Below, in pieces: positions 30,575-40,805 of a stretch of 64,000 bases of DNA (positions within the stretch are counted from its first letter, which is position 1; the number at the start of each line of letters is the position of its first letter). The notes under the pieces were generated by a model. It was not told the origin of the DNA, did no database searches, and saw nothing but the letters and a program-made list of their open reading frames with translations. The stretch is from assembly GCA_963580285.1 (NCBI GenBank), contig OY757019.1:58486587-58550586 (forward strand), given 5' to 3'. Origin of the DNA: Lucinisca nassula (Eukaryota; Mollusca; Bivalvia; Lucinida; Lucinidae). Position numbers and translations under genes: made by a program.

Positions 30575-30600
30575 TAAAATGTATAAACATACACGGCATG
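30229..30600 (+). repeat. Compound trinucleotide microsatellite region
   Basis: (ACT)n at about 30238-30280, (AAT/AAC) blocks to 30330, (ATT)n near 30415-30441 and (AAT)n at 30538-30576, separated by AT-rich DNA. The 142-codon frame across it is a low-complexity artefact. Confidence 0.85.
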
Positions 30601-30721
30601 GACTCGTGTTGTTCTTGGTGATGAAAAGGAGGGTGCTAATTTTGAAGCATACCAGTCTGTTTGTTTGTCGGTTTGTAACATCCCATTGATCAGCCATTGT
30701 TGAATTGAACTCTGTTACACT

Positions 30722-31019
30722 TTGTTTGTTTGTATTGGAGTTTAACGGCCCAGTCAACACTGTTTAGGTCATTTTTGAGCCGGTCAGTTTACCTATCCAC
30801 ACTTTCCTGGGCAGGCTTATACGTAAGCGGTTAACCAGTACAGTGCACATTCTTTCGCCAGAAACTGACAACTGCCCTTCTTGAATCAGCGGAAGGGAGA
30901 GAATGACCGTAGAAAAGATTTCATGATCAATCTCCACGAAAGAATGTTGCCGACCCCGGCGGGAGTCGAACCCGCGTCCTCATGATCACCAGTCAGACGC
31001 GTATCCGACTGAGCCAACG
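30722..31019 (-). mobile_element. SINE2, full length with tRNA-derived head
   Basis: Best SINE2 copy, about 298 bp. The minus-strand head has GGCTCAGTCGG (A box) and GGTTCGACTCCC (B box), then GGGGTCGGCAACATTCTTTC, the block ACTGTACTGGTTAACCGCTT, the palindrome CTTACGTATAAG followed by CCTGCCCAGG, and the 3' end AATGACCTAAACAGTGTTGA-CTGGGCCGTTAAACTCC with CAAACAAA. The 3' end and the GGTTAACCGCTTA...GCCTGCCCAGG block are shared with SINE1. Confidence 0.88.
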
Positions 31020-31108
31020 TTTAATTCAACACAGTTTTCCAGAAACATGATCAAACTGACAAGACAACCGGTTTTGTTGAATTCAGATCTCGATACGGTC
31101 AAATAATT
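31020..31108. other. Short spacer
   Basis: Nothing recognised between SINE2 and the CTACCCAG MITE. Confidence 0.4.
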
Positions 31109-31255
31109 CTACCCAGTGGGCACATGACGTAATTGTGACGTCAAATCAACGTCTGTGCAACGTCAGGACTTTTATGCAACGTCAAATCTACGTCGGTGCA
31201 ACGTTGCACCGACGTTGATTTGACGTTGTCCTTGCGACGTGTGCCTGCTGGGTAG
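31109..31255. mobile_element. CTACCCAG-type MITE
   Basis: 147 bp with inverted ends CTACCCAGTGGGCACATGACG and CGACGTGTGCCTGCTGGGTAG, full of CAACGT/ACGTTG words that let it fold on itself. MITEs with CCCAGC-GGCAC ends are widespread in aquatic invertebrates. Confidence 0.8.
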
Positions 31256-31329
31256 TTCATAAGTTTATTACTGAACGCCTGTTCCTTTCCAAAATAGTGC
31301 AATGCAATCACAATCGAGTCACTTAATAT

Positions 31330-31525
31330 GGCACTTTTCTTGTTCATATTTCTGCACAAAACAGATTGTAAGTACTCGACGAGGCGGTTCTAACGAGTAC
31401 CAACAATCTATGTTTTGGAGCAGAAATATGAAAAACAAAATGTTTACCCTTGTAAACTCCGGTTTTACTACATAAAAGTGCGTTTTAAGAGGGTATAAAT
31501 ATAACGGCATGTTTTCGTGATGCTT
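31330..31525 (-). mobile_element. Hairpin MITE, partial, minus
   Basis: Core ACAGATTGTAAGTACTCG, CGAGGCGGTTCTAACGAG, GGAGCAGAAATATGAAAAAC, then the arm CTCCGGTTTTACTACATAAAA and end GGCATGTTTTCGTGATG. One half is truncated at about 31330. Confidence 0.75.
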
Positions 31526-31899
31526 TTCGATTTACTTTAAAATAAAGTTACGTCATCGAGACGATTCCTATAAGTACACACAACATACATTTTCAAGTAA
31601 TCTAGACCCCTCCCACAGCCTCCTCCCCAACCAACCTCCATGATATGAATTTAAGGTTCCTAATAAAGATGACGTACTCCTCCTTGGGAATGAACCCACT
31701 AAACTGGCAGAAACTCATATGCTGATCAGCCAAATGAACTGGTAATCCATTGCTTACGAACAAAATAGTAATATTCAAAATAGTAACAATAATAACAATA
31801 AAAACAATAAAATTAAAAATATAAAGCATTTTACAGTGGCTAAATCATCAGTTCTAAGACAGTAGCAAGTAAAATTCTCAAAATGCAGAAAGGACATTC
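31526..31899. other. Intergenic DNA with AAT/ACAATA tracts
   Basis: AACAATAATAACAATAAAAA tract near 31780-31815. A 75-codon minus frame reads through it and is not credible. Confidence 0.45.
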
Positions 31900-32452
31900 T
31901 CCCTTCAGAACCCCAAATATATTAGCATCTTCAGTCACGGGAAGTAGTACCCCAAATATATTATCATCTTCAGTCACGGGAAATAGTACCTCAAATATAT
32001 TAGCATCTTCAGTCACGGGAAATAGTACCCAGATATATTAGCATCTTCAGTCACGGGAAATATTAACTCATATATATTAGCATCTTCAGTCACGGGAAAT
32101 ATTACCCAAATATATTAGCATCTTCAGTCACGGGAAATAGTACCCCAAATATATTTGCAGCTTCAGTCACGGAAAATAGTACCTCAAATATATTTGCATC
32201 TTCAGTCACGAGAAATAGTACCTCAAATATATTAGCATCTTCAGTCACGGGAAATAGTACCAAAATATATTAGCATCTTCAGTCACGGGAAACATTACCC
32301 CAAATATATTAGCATCTTCAGTCACGGGAAATAGAAATATATTAGCATATGTAGTCACGGGAAATAGTACCCCAAATATATTAGCATCTTCAGTCACGGG
32401 AAATATTTCACCAAATATATTAGCATCTTCAGTCACGGGAAATATTTTGGAC
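31900..32452. repeat. 39-40-bp minisatellite, about 14 units
   Basis: Unit ATATATTAGCATCTTCAGTC-ACGGGAAATAGTACCCCAA with small length differences (ACC, ACCC, ACCCC). One unit has TATGTAGTCACGGG instead of TCTTCAGTCACGGG. The array is fairly homogeneous, so length variation between individuals is likely. Confidence 0.92.
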
Positions 32453-32541
32453 TCAAGGACGAGCCCGAAACAGCCGTGGTACACGAGCCTTCGATGTTCG
32501 AGTTATCGAAGCTTCACTGTAAATGATCATGGGTCATATTG

Positions 32542-32797
32542 CTTTACGAAAACATGCCTATACAAATACATTGTAAATTTTACCGCGAAAAATAAAAAAT
32601 TTTAAGATGAAAAATCGTAATATTTTTCTTATTTCTGCTCAAAATATAGATTGTGGGTACACGTGGCTAACGAGTACCCACAATCTATGTTTTAGCAGAA
32701 ATAAGAAAAATAAGGTTTACCCCTGAAAAGCCAATTTTACTATATAAAAGTGGGGATCAAGGGGGTCAAAATTATATAGGCGTGTTTTCGTGATGCC
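32542..32797 (-). mobile_element. Hairpin MITE type A, shortened hairpin
   Basis: Complete ends (TTTACGAAAACATGCCTATA and TATAGGCGTGTTTTCGTGAT). The hairpin is cut to ATTGTGGGTACACGTGG-CTAACGAGTACCCACAAT, so the central GAACCGCCTC part is deleted. Confidence 0.85.
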
Positions 32798-32816
32798 TTT
32801 GTAGGATTATGTAGAT

Positions 32817-33100
32817 TCATCACGTTAACAAGACTGTGTACTGAATATCCTTCAAAACCCCACTTTATATAGAGAAGAGTGGGGGTTACAGGGATAAGCA
32901 TTATTTGCATTATTTCTGTTCCAAGACATAGGTTGTGGGTACTAGTTAGAACCACCTCAAGGAGGAGGTTCTAATGAGTACCTCAAAATATATTTGGAGA
33001 AAAAATAAGAAAAAAAAACTATCACAAGTTTTCATCATAAAAATGTCTCTTTGTTTCTTTAAAAAAATGCACCATGCCTAACTGATATGTCATCGAAATG
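32817..33100 (+). mobile_element. Hairpin MITE type B, copy 3
   Basis: Starts CATCACGTTAACAAGACTGT 20 bp after the type A copy. Hairpin GAACCACCTCAAGGAGGAGG; right end AATGCACCATGCCTAACTG. Confidence 0.78.
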
Positions 33101-33137
33101 CTAATGCAACTACCAATCGTAGAATAAGCGGGAAAAA

Positions 33138-33410
33138 ACAAGAGCACCGCATGCGGGTGCCAACGCTCGGCTGCAAAAATTATAAGTCGAAAAAGGGGCA
33201 TAACTGTGCCAAAAATATTTTGAGGGTTACCTCACCTATTGGTATAAGTTCCTCTTTTCATAATGAACAACTAGTCCGAGTTTCAAGTAAATATGTTCAG
33301 TAATGACATAGTTATTACAAAATGTCCAAGTTTTTGCACGACGACGCAGACGACGACGACGACGCAGACGACGCAAGGGCTATGACAATACTTCGTTGTT
33401 TTCTTCTAAA
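33138..33410 (+). mobile_element. GAGCACCGC-type mollusc repeat
   Basis: Opens with AACAAGAGCACCGCATGCGG and a GTGCC hairpin, contains GAAAAAGGGGCATAACTGTG and GAGTTTCAAGTAAATATG, and ends in a GACGACGACGACGACGCAGA tract and GCTATGACAATACTTCG. I recognise the layout as an abundant bivalve non-coding element. Confidence 0.75.
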
Positions 33411-33489
33411 AACAGGAAATTCTTCTAAAAACAGGAAAAAAGCATTTTCTTTAATTCCGGGCTGATAATAATACATTTGGACCCTGAAG

Positions 33490-33773
33490 TACATCACGAA
33501 AACATGCATCTATAAATATGACTCCTTGATTCGCACTTTATATGGTTAAACAGGGGTTTACAGGGGTAAACATTATCTTTCTTATTTCTGCTCTAAAATA
33601 TAGATTGTCGGTACTCGTTAGAACCGCCTCGACGAAGCGGTTCTAACGTGTACCCACAATCTATATTTTAAGCAGATATAAGAAAAATATCACAATTTTT
33701 CAACTTAAAATGTTCGTTTTTTTTCGGCGGTAATGTTTCATATGTATTTATATAGGCGTGTTTTCGTAAGGGA
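33490..33773 (+). mobile_element. Hairpin MITE type A, copy 3
   Basis: CATCACGAAAACATGCATCT to TATAGGCGTGTTTTCGTAAG. The hairpin is near perfect with loop CTCGACGAAG. Confidence 0.87.
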
Positions 33774-34612
33774 ATTAATACTTTTTGTCCGTCCAGAATA
33801 TTCAGAGAAGCCGATTAGCCTCCGTTTGGGAATCACTTTTTAATAAATAAAAAATAAATAAGTAAATAAATAAAATATAAATAAATAAATAAATGCATCT
33901 TATATTACAAATTGTGCTGCATTTCTGTGTCCATTTTGCAAGGTTGCCTATATATGTCACCATTAAAACTTTATAATTTATCATGATAGAAAAAGTTTTT
34001 ACGTTATCTTTCCCTGTACGGAAAAGCCGTTAAAATCTGGTATCATTGTGCGACGCAATAAAATTAAAATGCACATTTGGCTATCTCAAAATAGTTTTAA
34101 ATGAATACTTTCAGATAATTGGTTTAATGATGCATTAACATTTAAGTTAAACAGATGCTGCAGCTTTCGTATTCAGTATCAACATTAGGATAACAAACCC
34201 ACGTTGGGTGATACTTTTTCATATAAAAAAAATGATAGAAAAAAATCATGTTTTTCTTATTTCTGTTTCAAACATGTGAAACATTTCTGTTTGATGATGT
34301 TCGTTAGCGTCCATGTTTGTATGCAAGAATACGAAAAAATAATGAATACCCCTGTAAAGTCCACATTCACCTTTATAAAGCGAGGTATATAGGGGACATC
34401 TCATCTCATCTCATCTCATCTCACGGGCTTCTTCACGTAATGGGCTAACACAAGGGTTTCATATACATAGGTGTTATTTTTTTTTTTTTTTTTTGCGAAG
34501 AATAAAAAGAAGAAGCAAAAATCATACTTTCGTTCGGTTAATTTTAGTTCGGCCATTCTCACATATTTGTTTGGAAAGAGACTATCATAAGGTGACATAC
34601 ATGTGTTAGTGC
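33774..34612. other. Intergenic DNA with AT-rich tracts and MITE scraps
   Basis: (AAAT)n tract at 33840-33895; scraps of the MITE arms (TTTTTCTTATTTCTG at 34249, CCCCTGTAAAGTCCAC at 34350); (TCATC)n at 34401-34423 and a T run at 34474-34492. Confidence 0.5.
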
Positions 34613-34898
34613 TCATTACGTTAACACGCCTATACAAATACATTGTAAATTTTACCACCGAAAAAAATGCTAATTTTAAGACGAATAATTGTGATATATT
34701 TCTTATTTCTGCTCAAATTATAGATTGTTGGTACACGTTAGAAACGCCTCATTGAGGCGGTTCTAACGTGTACCCACAATCTATATTTTGGAGCAGAAAT
34801 AAGAAAAATAATGCTTACCCCTGTAAACCACAGTTTTACTGTATAAGGGTGGGGTTAAAGGGGGTCAACATTATATGGGGGTGTTTTCGTGATGTATA
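34613..34898 (-). mobile_element. Hairpin MITE type A, copy 4
   Basis: CATTACGTTAACACGCCTAT to GGGGGTGTTTTCGTGATG, with hairpin GAAACGCCTCATTGAGGCGG. The arm ACCCCTGTAAACCACAG is intact. Confidence 0.85.
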
Positions 34899-35464
34899 AT
34901 TGAGTCTATCCTAGCTGTAGGACAAACATTGTGCAGGTAAAGTGTTTTGGTATTATCATTATTGCTGCTCAGATAAACCAAATAAAATAAATAACAATAA
35001 TAATAATAATAAAAGTAATAAATGATGAAATAATAAGTTTGTTACATGTAATGACAACAGACTCACCCGTTGTTGTCCTCTAGTTTGTTTTTGTTTTCAA
35101 CTTCGGTCCCGGTGCCGCCATGAAACAGTATGTTTGCACAATGTTTTTGTATAACCTGAGAGAAATAACTTTGATTGATTGATTGACTGATTGCTCCAAA
35201 TATGGTTTTGAACAAGAAAAGGAAGAAACAATTGTTAATCTCTAAAAAACAACGTTTCATTATAACGGTTGCGGTTTTCACGGAACTGTGAACATGAACT
35301 ATGAACGTGATGATATTGGCGTTCATAATTTATGCTGTAAACAGTAGTAGTTTGTGTTCATTGGAACCGAATCTTTGGCGATTCTGACGTGTCATTGCGA
35401 TGACAAACCCTCGTGACATAGTGCTTTCTTTCATTACTGCAAAATGGTTACTTTTCCAATGAAA
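34899..35464. other. Intergenic DNA, short AAT and GATT tracts
   Basis: AATAATAATAATAATAA at about 34995 and TTGATTGATTGATTGACTG at 35173. The 87-codon minus frame is low in complexity. Confidence 0.45.
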
Positions 35465-35610
35465 ATTTGTGATATATTTCTCGATGAGGCGGTTCTAACG
35501 AGTACCCACAACCTATGTCTTGGAGCAGACATAATTAAAATAATATATACCCCGTAAACCCCAGTTTTCTCTATATAAAGTGGGGTTTAGAGGGGTGGTC
35601 ATTTCACGGA
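35465..35610 (-). mobile_element. Hairpin MITE type B, half copy
   Basis: Retains only the right half of the hairpin (CGATGAGGCGGTTCTAACGA), AACCTATGTCTTGGAGC, and the arm AAACCCCAGTTTTCTCTATA with AAAGTGGGGTTTAGAGGGGT. Confidence 0.72.
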
Positions 35611-35783
35611 TAAATAAACAAATAAATAAATAAATAAATATACCGATAAATGAAATAAATAAATAAATAAATAAAATATTAAATAAATATAGGACATACC
35701 GTTGTTTAAATCACTTTTGATTTCGTAATATCGCGCGCGCGATAAAATACTTACATGCTGTTTGTTTGATAATGCTGAAATCA
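35611..35783. repeat. (AAAT)n tracts
   Basis: AAATAAATAAATAAATA at 35618-35640 and 35653-35673, then unique DNA with GCGCGCGCG at 35733. Confidence 0.8.
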
Positions 35784-36184
35784 TCATGAAAACATGCCTA
35801 TATAATTCTGACCTCTTGAATCCCACTTTTATATAGTAAAACTGGGGTTCACAGGGGTAAACCTTATTTTTCTTATTTCTGCTCAAAATATAGATTGTAG
35901 ATACTCGTTAGAACCGCCTCATCGATTTTTTTCTTATTTCTGCTCTTAACTATAGATTGTGGGTACTCGTTAGAACCGCCTCGATGAGGCGGTTCTAACG
36001 AGTACCCACAATCTATATTTTAGAGTGTACTCGTTAGAACCGCCTCGATGGGGAGGTTCTAACGAGTACCCACAATCTATATTTTAGAGCAGAAATAAGA
36101 AAAAATCACAATTTTTCATCTTAAAATTTTCGTTTTTTTGGCGGTAACATTAACAATGATCTTGTGTATGCGTATTTTCGGAAT
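35784..36184 (+). mobile_element. Hairpin MITE type A with repeated hairpins
   Basis: About 400 bp instead of ~285. After the usual left arm come a half hairpin (35890-35925), a complete one (35930-36020, loop CTCGATGAG) and a second complete one (36025-36095, loop CTCGATGGGG), each with CTCGTTAGAACCGCCTCGAT and its mirror. The right end follows, with a decayed terminus. Confidence 0.87.
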
Positions 36185-36289
36185 GAAAACGAATACGAGT
36201 ACTGTGTTTCCCTAATGTCTTCCGGGAACCTTTTAAGGATAATGTAAACACTTTCAGGGGAGTATTTTGGTCTCCCATGTCAATAGGGA

Positions 36290-36380
36290 TCAACTCATAA
36301 AGGAAAGAATTTGCTCCTGAGGAGCAAATTCTTTCCTTTAAGAATTGACCCCTTTTTCCATGGGGCAAAACTCATAGAAA
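36290..36380. repeat. AAAGGAAAGAATT hairpin
   Basis: TAAAGGAAAGAATTTGCTCC-TGAGGAGCAAATTCTTTCCTTTA is a perfect 20-bp-arm hairpin between GATCAACTC and GAATTGACCCC. A diverged relative is at about 60755-60800. Confidence 0.8.
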
Positions 36381-37045
36381 AGCGAACAGGAAGTCCCGCA
36401 AGTTGTCTTCCTTTGAAAAATGGTGGAAAAATATGCAATGTATTCCCTTTCCCCTTAAAACAACAAACTCTCTTCCCCTATGTTATTTAATAAGTAACCT
36501 AAATTTAGATGTTTTAAAATATAAATTAAGTAACTAAATAAAAAGTTCCCAATTACTTCACAGAGAAATGAATTTTGTTTTTTAACGTTCATGAACGTGT
36601 GAACGACAGCGGACTGCGTGTTAAGTGAATGACTCCTTAAAGGGTTCATGCTCAAGCTGGAGGCAAACTTTCGTTCACACTTCCATGACTATTAGAAAAA
36701 AAAAAGCAGAAAAAAAATAATAATAAATAAACCGTAAATGTTCAATGGTTCGAACCCCGATGGTTTGTTTACCATGCCTGCATCAAACTCGTACTTGGGT
36801 TTCTAGGGATAATTTGCAGTAACTAATATAATATATTTAACTAATATCAATATATTCGGGATATTCTAGGTGCGTTTTCTCATTTTATCTTGTAAATGTA
36901 TTAAACCCATTAAATTCGACTAAAAAACATTTTTTTATTTATTTAAAAAGCTCTAAAACATATCTTTAATTCATGTTGATTTTGTCTTTTCTTATCTGAT
37001 CCTATGATTAATACTCAATGGCTCGAAGTTCTGTTATCTCGAATA
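36381..37045. other. Intergenic DNA, no feature recognised
   Basis: AT-rich. A B-box-like GGTTCGAACCCC at 36746 stands alone, with no A box at the right distance. A pogo-like end scrap (CTCGAAGTTCTG) precedes the next MITE. Confidence 0.4.
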
Positions 37046-37338
37046 ATTGTCATCACGTGAACAAGTCCGTGAAATGAAACCCCCTAAACCCAACTTTATA
37101 TAAAGCAAACTTTGGTTATCGGGGGTATACCATATTTTTCTTATTTCTGCTCCAAGACATAGGTCGTGGGTACTCGTTAGAACCGCCTCAAGAGGCGGTT
37201 ATTGAGGTGGTTCTAGCGAGCACCTACAACATATGTTTGCAGTAAAAATAAGAAAAATATCACGGATTTTCATAAAAGTAACCATTTTGAAGATGTGAAA
37301 AAAAAAATGCACTGCATCGCACGGGTGTGTTATCGTAA
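37046..37338 (+). mobile_element. Hairpin MITE type B, copy 4, with duplicated hairpin arm
   Basis: CATCACGTGAACAAGTCCGT start. The hairpin reads GAACCGCCTCAAGAGGCGGT and is followed by a second arm TATTGAGGTGGTTCTAGCGA, an imperfect duplication. Right end ATGCACTGCATCGCACGGG with GTGTGTTATCGTAAT. Confidence 0.83.
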
Positions 37339-37493
37339 TTTTCATGGTCCCAGTGGTGCTTGGGAGATTGAAGATCGACTTGTAGGCATCTATTGCTTTT
37401 ACCACTGAATTCTTGTTTTGCATGTTACCCTTACCCTCATCTGACCGAATCTGTATTTGGAATAATTTAATATTGCAGAGCGCTTCCGAACAA

Positions 37494-37722
37494 GCATCAG
37501 TCCGTGTAATGAACACCCCTCTAACCCCCATTTAATACACAGAAAACTGGGGTACATAGGGATATACATTATTTTTCTTATTTCTGCCTCAGTGAGACAG
37601 TTCTATCAAGAACCCACAACCTATGTTTGCAATATAATGAAGAACAAATATTACAGATTTTCATGATAAAAGTACCCACTATTAAGACCTGAAGAAATGC
37701 ACTATGTCGCACGGGTATGTTA
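37494..37722 (+). mobile_element. Hairpin MITE type B, hairpin reduced
   Basis: CATCAGTCCGTGTAATGAAC start and ATGCACTATGTCGCACGGG end. The left hairpin arm is deleted, leaving CTGCCTCAGTGAGACAGTTCT. Confidence 0.78.
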
Positions 37723-38037
37723 TCGTAATGTACCACGCAAAATAGTCGACATCAAAGGTTATCTGGCGACATCCAAGTAACTTTTGACGTTGGGTTACAT
37801 TGTGTGAACCGATGTATCCTTCGAAGTATGAATTACGTATGGGATAATATACATTGGTTTAAATACGACACGGAATTTGTTGGAGATCTGTGTTCGTTCG
37901 ATCAGTTTCAAACATTGTAAAACGGCGGGTACACATATGAAATTTCGGGTTTCTAACTTCATTTGACTGCAGTGCACTAGTATGATGTCTTAAAAAGACA
38001 AAATACCAGACATTTGTTTTAACTCCAATCCGACATA
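37723..38037. other. Intergenic DNA, no feature recognised
   Basis: Contains the phrase GACATCCAAGTAACTTTTGA; no gene or repeat recognised. Confidence 0.4.
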
Positions 38038-38292
38038 CAGTGAAATTTCGCTATCATGACCAGTTAAAATTAAATTTTGTTTTTAAATCAATATAGTAAA
38101 TTTCCTATATTAATACCATCTTTGAGACTGTTCAAAAGGGTCTTAAAGAACACTTTTGAACAGTCCCAAAGGTGGTCTCTGACCGTAGGACCCTGTATGC
38201 AAAAACACAAAGAATAAGTGCAGCAGTCTAAAAAGCTTTTAAAAGCAGAATTAGTCTTCATTTTAGGTGGTCGTAATAGCGGAATTTCACTG
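38038..38292. mobile_element. GACCACC-type TIR MITE
   Basis: 255 bp between TA dinucleotides: left end CAGTGAAATTTCGCTATCAT, right end GTCGTAATAGCGGAATTTCACTG. An internal hairpin with TGTTCAAAAGGGTCTTAAAG/ACTTTTGAACAGTCCCAAAG. CAGT ends and a TA target fit a pogo/Tc1-like origin. Confidence 0.8.
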
Positions 38293-38359
38293 TACATGTA
38301 TTTAAAACGTTTCAGCTATTCTTTCTTTTGTGTGTTCGACACCCAGTATCGTCTTGTAG

Positions 38360-38430
38360 GAGACCACCTTTTGGGACTATTCAAAATTGGTCTTAAAGAC
38401 CACCTTTGAACAGTCCCCAAGGTGGGTAGG
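38360..38430. repeat. GACCACC-type MITE fragment
   Basis: Internal hairpin only: GACCACCTTTTGGGACTATT and GACCACCTTTGAACAGTCCCC. Confidence 0.65.
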
Positions 38431-38574
38431 ATTTTTTCTTGACGTGATATAACTGCTGTTTGCCGGACTAAAGTACACATTTAACAAATAGATGCGTTAC
38501 TATCCTTCTTTGATGTAGTTTTGTTTCTATTGTATTGTGTGAACACGCCATTAATCCATTTTATACCAGAAACA

Positions 38575-38660
38575 CCAAAACGGGACACTGTCAAAGAGAG
38601 CAGGCCCAAAAAACGCGGCGTCTGATCAGGACCTTCGCTGTTTGCAAAACGTTAAGACAT
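38575..38660 (+). repeat. R5 hairpin repeat, right half
   Basis: AACGCGGCGTCTGATCAGGA, CTTCGCTGTTTGCAAAACG. The left hairpin arm is missing. Confidence 0.65.
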
Positions 38661-40192
38661 GTTTGAATACATTTCTTATAATAACTCAAAATAATACGTC
38701 TACATCTATATGATATCCTGCTATGTTTATAAGGCAGTGCATTTTATTCAGGACAAAATGGATTAATAGACACCTCTGAAAGAATGATAAATGAATCCGG
38801 AATCATGTACTTTTTTCAGATACGTTTTCGACCTCATGCATATTCATAGAACAGTAGGCGTGTCAGAAAGCTGCTCAATATCCGATAACATTATCATAGA
38901 CTACAGCTACAGCGCTGAATGCTTGTCCCGTTTATTTCAATATTCCATAAGATTGCTGGTGAAAAACAAATTCTGCCATGATAATCTTCCCAGGAGAATT
39001 AAGCAAAGCAGAATTGATGAAATCTTTTCCAGAACGTACATGTAATCAGTGCTGGAAAAAGAACAGAACACACAAACGTTATATCATTGCACATTTTAAT
39101 CATTCAGTCATGTTATTCCATCGACTTAGAGAAAAAAAAATGAAAACAAAATTATGTCAAAAAGATCTCGTGTGTTACGTAAGTGTCATAATCAATTAGA
39201 ACGATTCCTCGAAGAAAAATCATTTTTCGCCACAAAATATTCCTCTATTTCCCCCGAGGCTTGCGAAAGGGTAGTCTTTCACGAGATAACGTTCTTTCAA
39301 GATGAATTGCAGTAAATTTCGACGTGCCGAAAAGATCTTATTCCATTAGCTATTTTCAGGAAAGGAATGGTAAATTTCCAAGTGTCTCTCAAAAGTTGAG
39401 GTTTTGTTTAAGCGTTGGCATTTGAAATGAAACATTGACCATGTGACGCGAGTTTATATGCAGGTTGAGAACACTAAAATTGGTTTTATGTAGTAATTTG
39501 GCTATAACTGGCCTTTTGTTGTCTCCAAAAACTGTTTACTGTAGTTTTTATGTTAAAACCGTTGTTTTATTTCCTGAATAAAATAATATGACCCATTTAA
39601 TTACAAATGGAAATTTTGTATTGGAGTTTGGGCAACAAACACAACACAGATAGCTGTATTTAAAACTCTATCTGTTCATTATAACATAAATGTTCACTGA
39701 AATTGTAGATTTTATTTCCCTCCGTTCTTTGTGAGAAACCTCAGGGTAATTTTGGGTTTTATGGGGCATTTCAACTTTTAAGATGCTGTAAACTTCAACG
39801 TTTCGATCAGATTATTAGAAAATGTTCTTTAAGGCGTGTTTTATTGCACATTTGTGTTTCTTCAGATTTCGATCTATGGTGGCACGACTTTGGCAGGTCA
39901 TAATGTGTAAAAAGATTCTGTTACAGATTCTAAATGTTTTGCATGACAAAACAGATTTTTCAGTTTCCTTGACTTTAGATACAGGCCCCACCCATTGGAG
40001 CTTGGAGAAGTAGATTTTGCAGCATGATGTTTACACACAGAGCCTAAACAGACCTCATACTTTATAGCACAAGCTCAGTTACTATAAATAGCTCAATGGC
40101 ATATTTTCAGTCTTAGAGAGCTACATGTGTTGACTCATTCTGCTGGTCAGTGTAGTTTGTTCTATAAAGCACTCACATGAATACTCGTTTTG
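38661..40192. other. Longest repeat-poor stretch (1.5 kb), no gene recognised
   Basis: AT-rich, with open frames up to 84 codons (38791-39045) that show no conserved motif and no clear splice sites. It could be unique genomic DNA. A single short piece at 39984-40014 (GCCCCACCCATTGGAGCTTG) resembles the SINE1 head. Confidence 0.45.
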
Positions 40193-40434
40193 TTTGTTGG
40201 TAATGGAGTTTAACGGCCCAGTCAACACTATTTAGGTCATTTTTGAGCCGGTTAGTTTACTTATCCACACTTTTCCTGGGCAGGATAATACGCGGTTAAC
40301 CAGTACAGTGCACATTCTTTCGCCAGAACCAGATAACTGCCCTTCTTGAATCAGCGAAAGGGAGAGAATGACCGTAGAAAAGATTTCATGACCAATCTCC
40401 ATGTGCACGAAAGAATGTTATCGACCCCGGCCAT
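40193..40434 (-). mobile_element. SINE2, head truncated at a SINE1 junction
   Basis: Complete from the 3' end (TTTAACGGCCCAGTCAACAC on the plus strand) to GTTATCGACCCCGGCC, where the tRNA head should continue. A SINE1 in the opposite direction starts there instead. Confidence 0.8.
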
Positions 40435-40652
40435 GAATATTGGTAAACCGCTTAGAAGGTGAAAGCCTGCCAAGGTAAGTTGGTGCGAGTCGGACCATAC
40501 ATGCGTATAAACCATTGTGATTTCAATGAGCGACAGGGCTTGAGATGTCATTTCATCTCGATGTCGGGGTTAAAGTCCCACAAAATGGAAGCAACGTCTC
40601 CAAAATGATCTAATTAGTGTTTACGGGGACGTTAAACCTCAATTGAAACAAA
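40435..40652 (+). mobile_element. SINE1 copy g, 5'-truncated, joined to SINE2
   Basis: Begins at ATTGGTAAACCGCTTAGAAGG, continues GATGTCATTTCATCTCGATG and ends GACGTTAAACCTCAATTG with AAACAAAAC. Its 5' break coincides with the SINE2 junction, so the pair could be a template-switch chimera or a nested insertion. Confidence 0.78.
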
Positions 40653-40805
40653 ACTTAGATAATTTTAATACATCCGTGAGCTACAGTGGCGTCTTTCATA
40701 CCTGTCTCTTTGTTTGTATTAGAGTTTAACGACCCATTCAACACTATTTTAGGTCATTTTTGAGCCGGTCAGTTTAATTTACCAATCCACACTTTTCCCT
40801 GGCAG

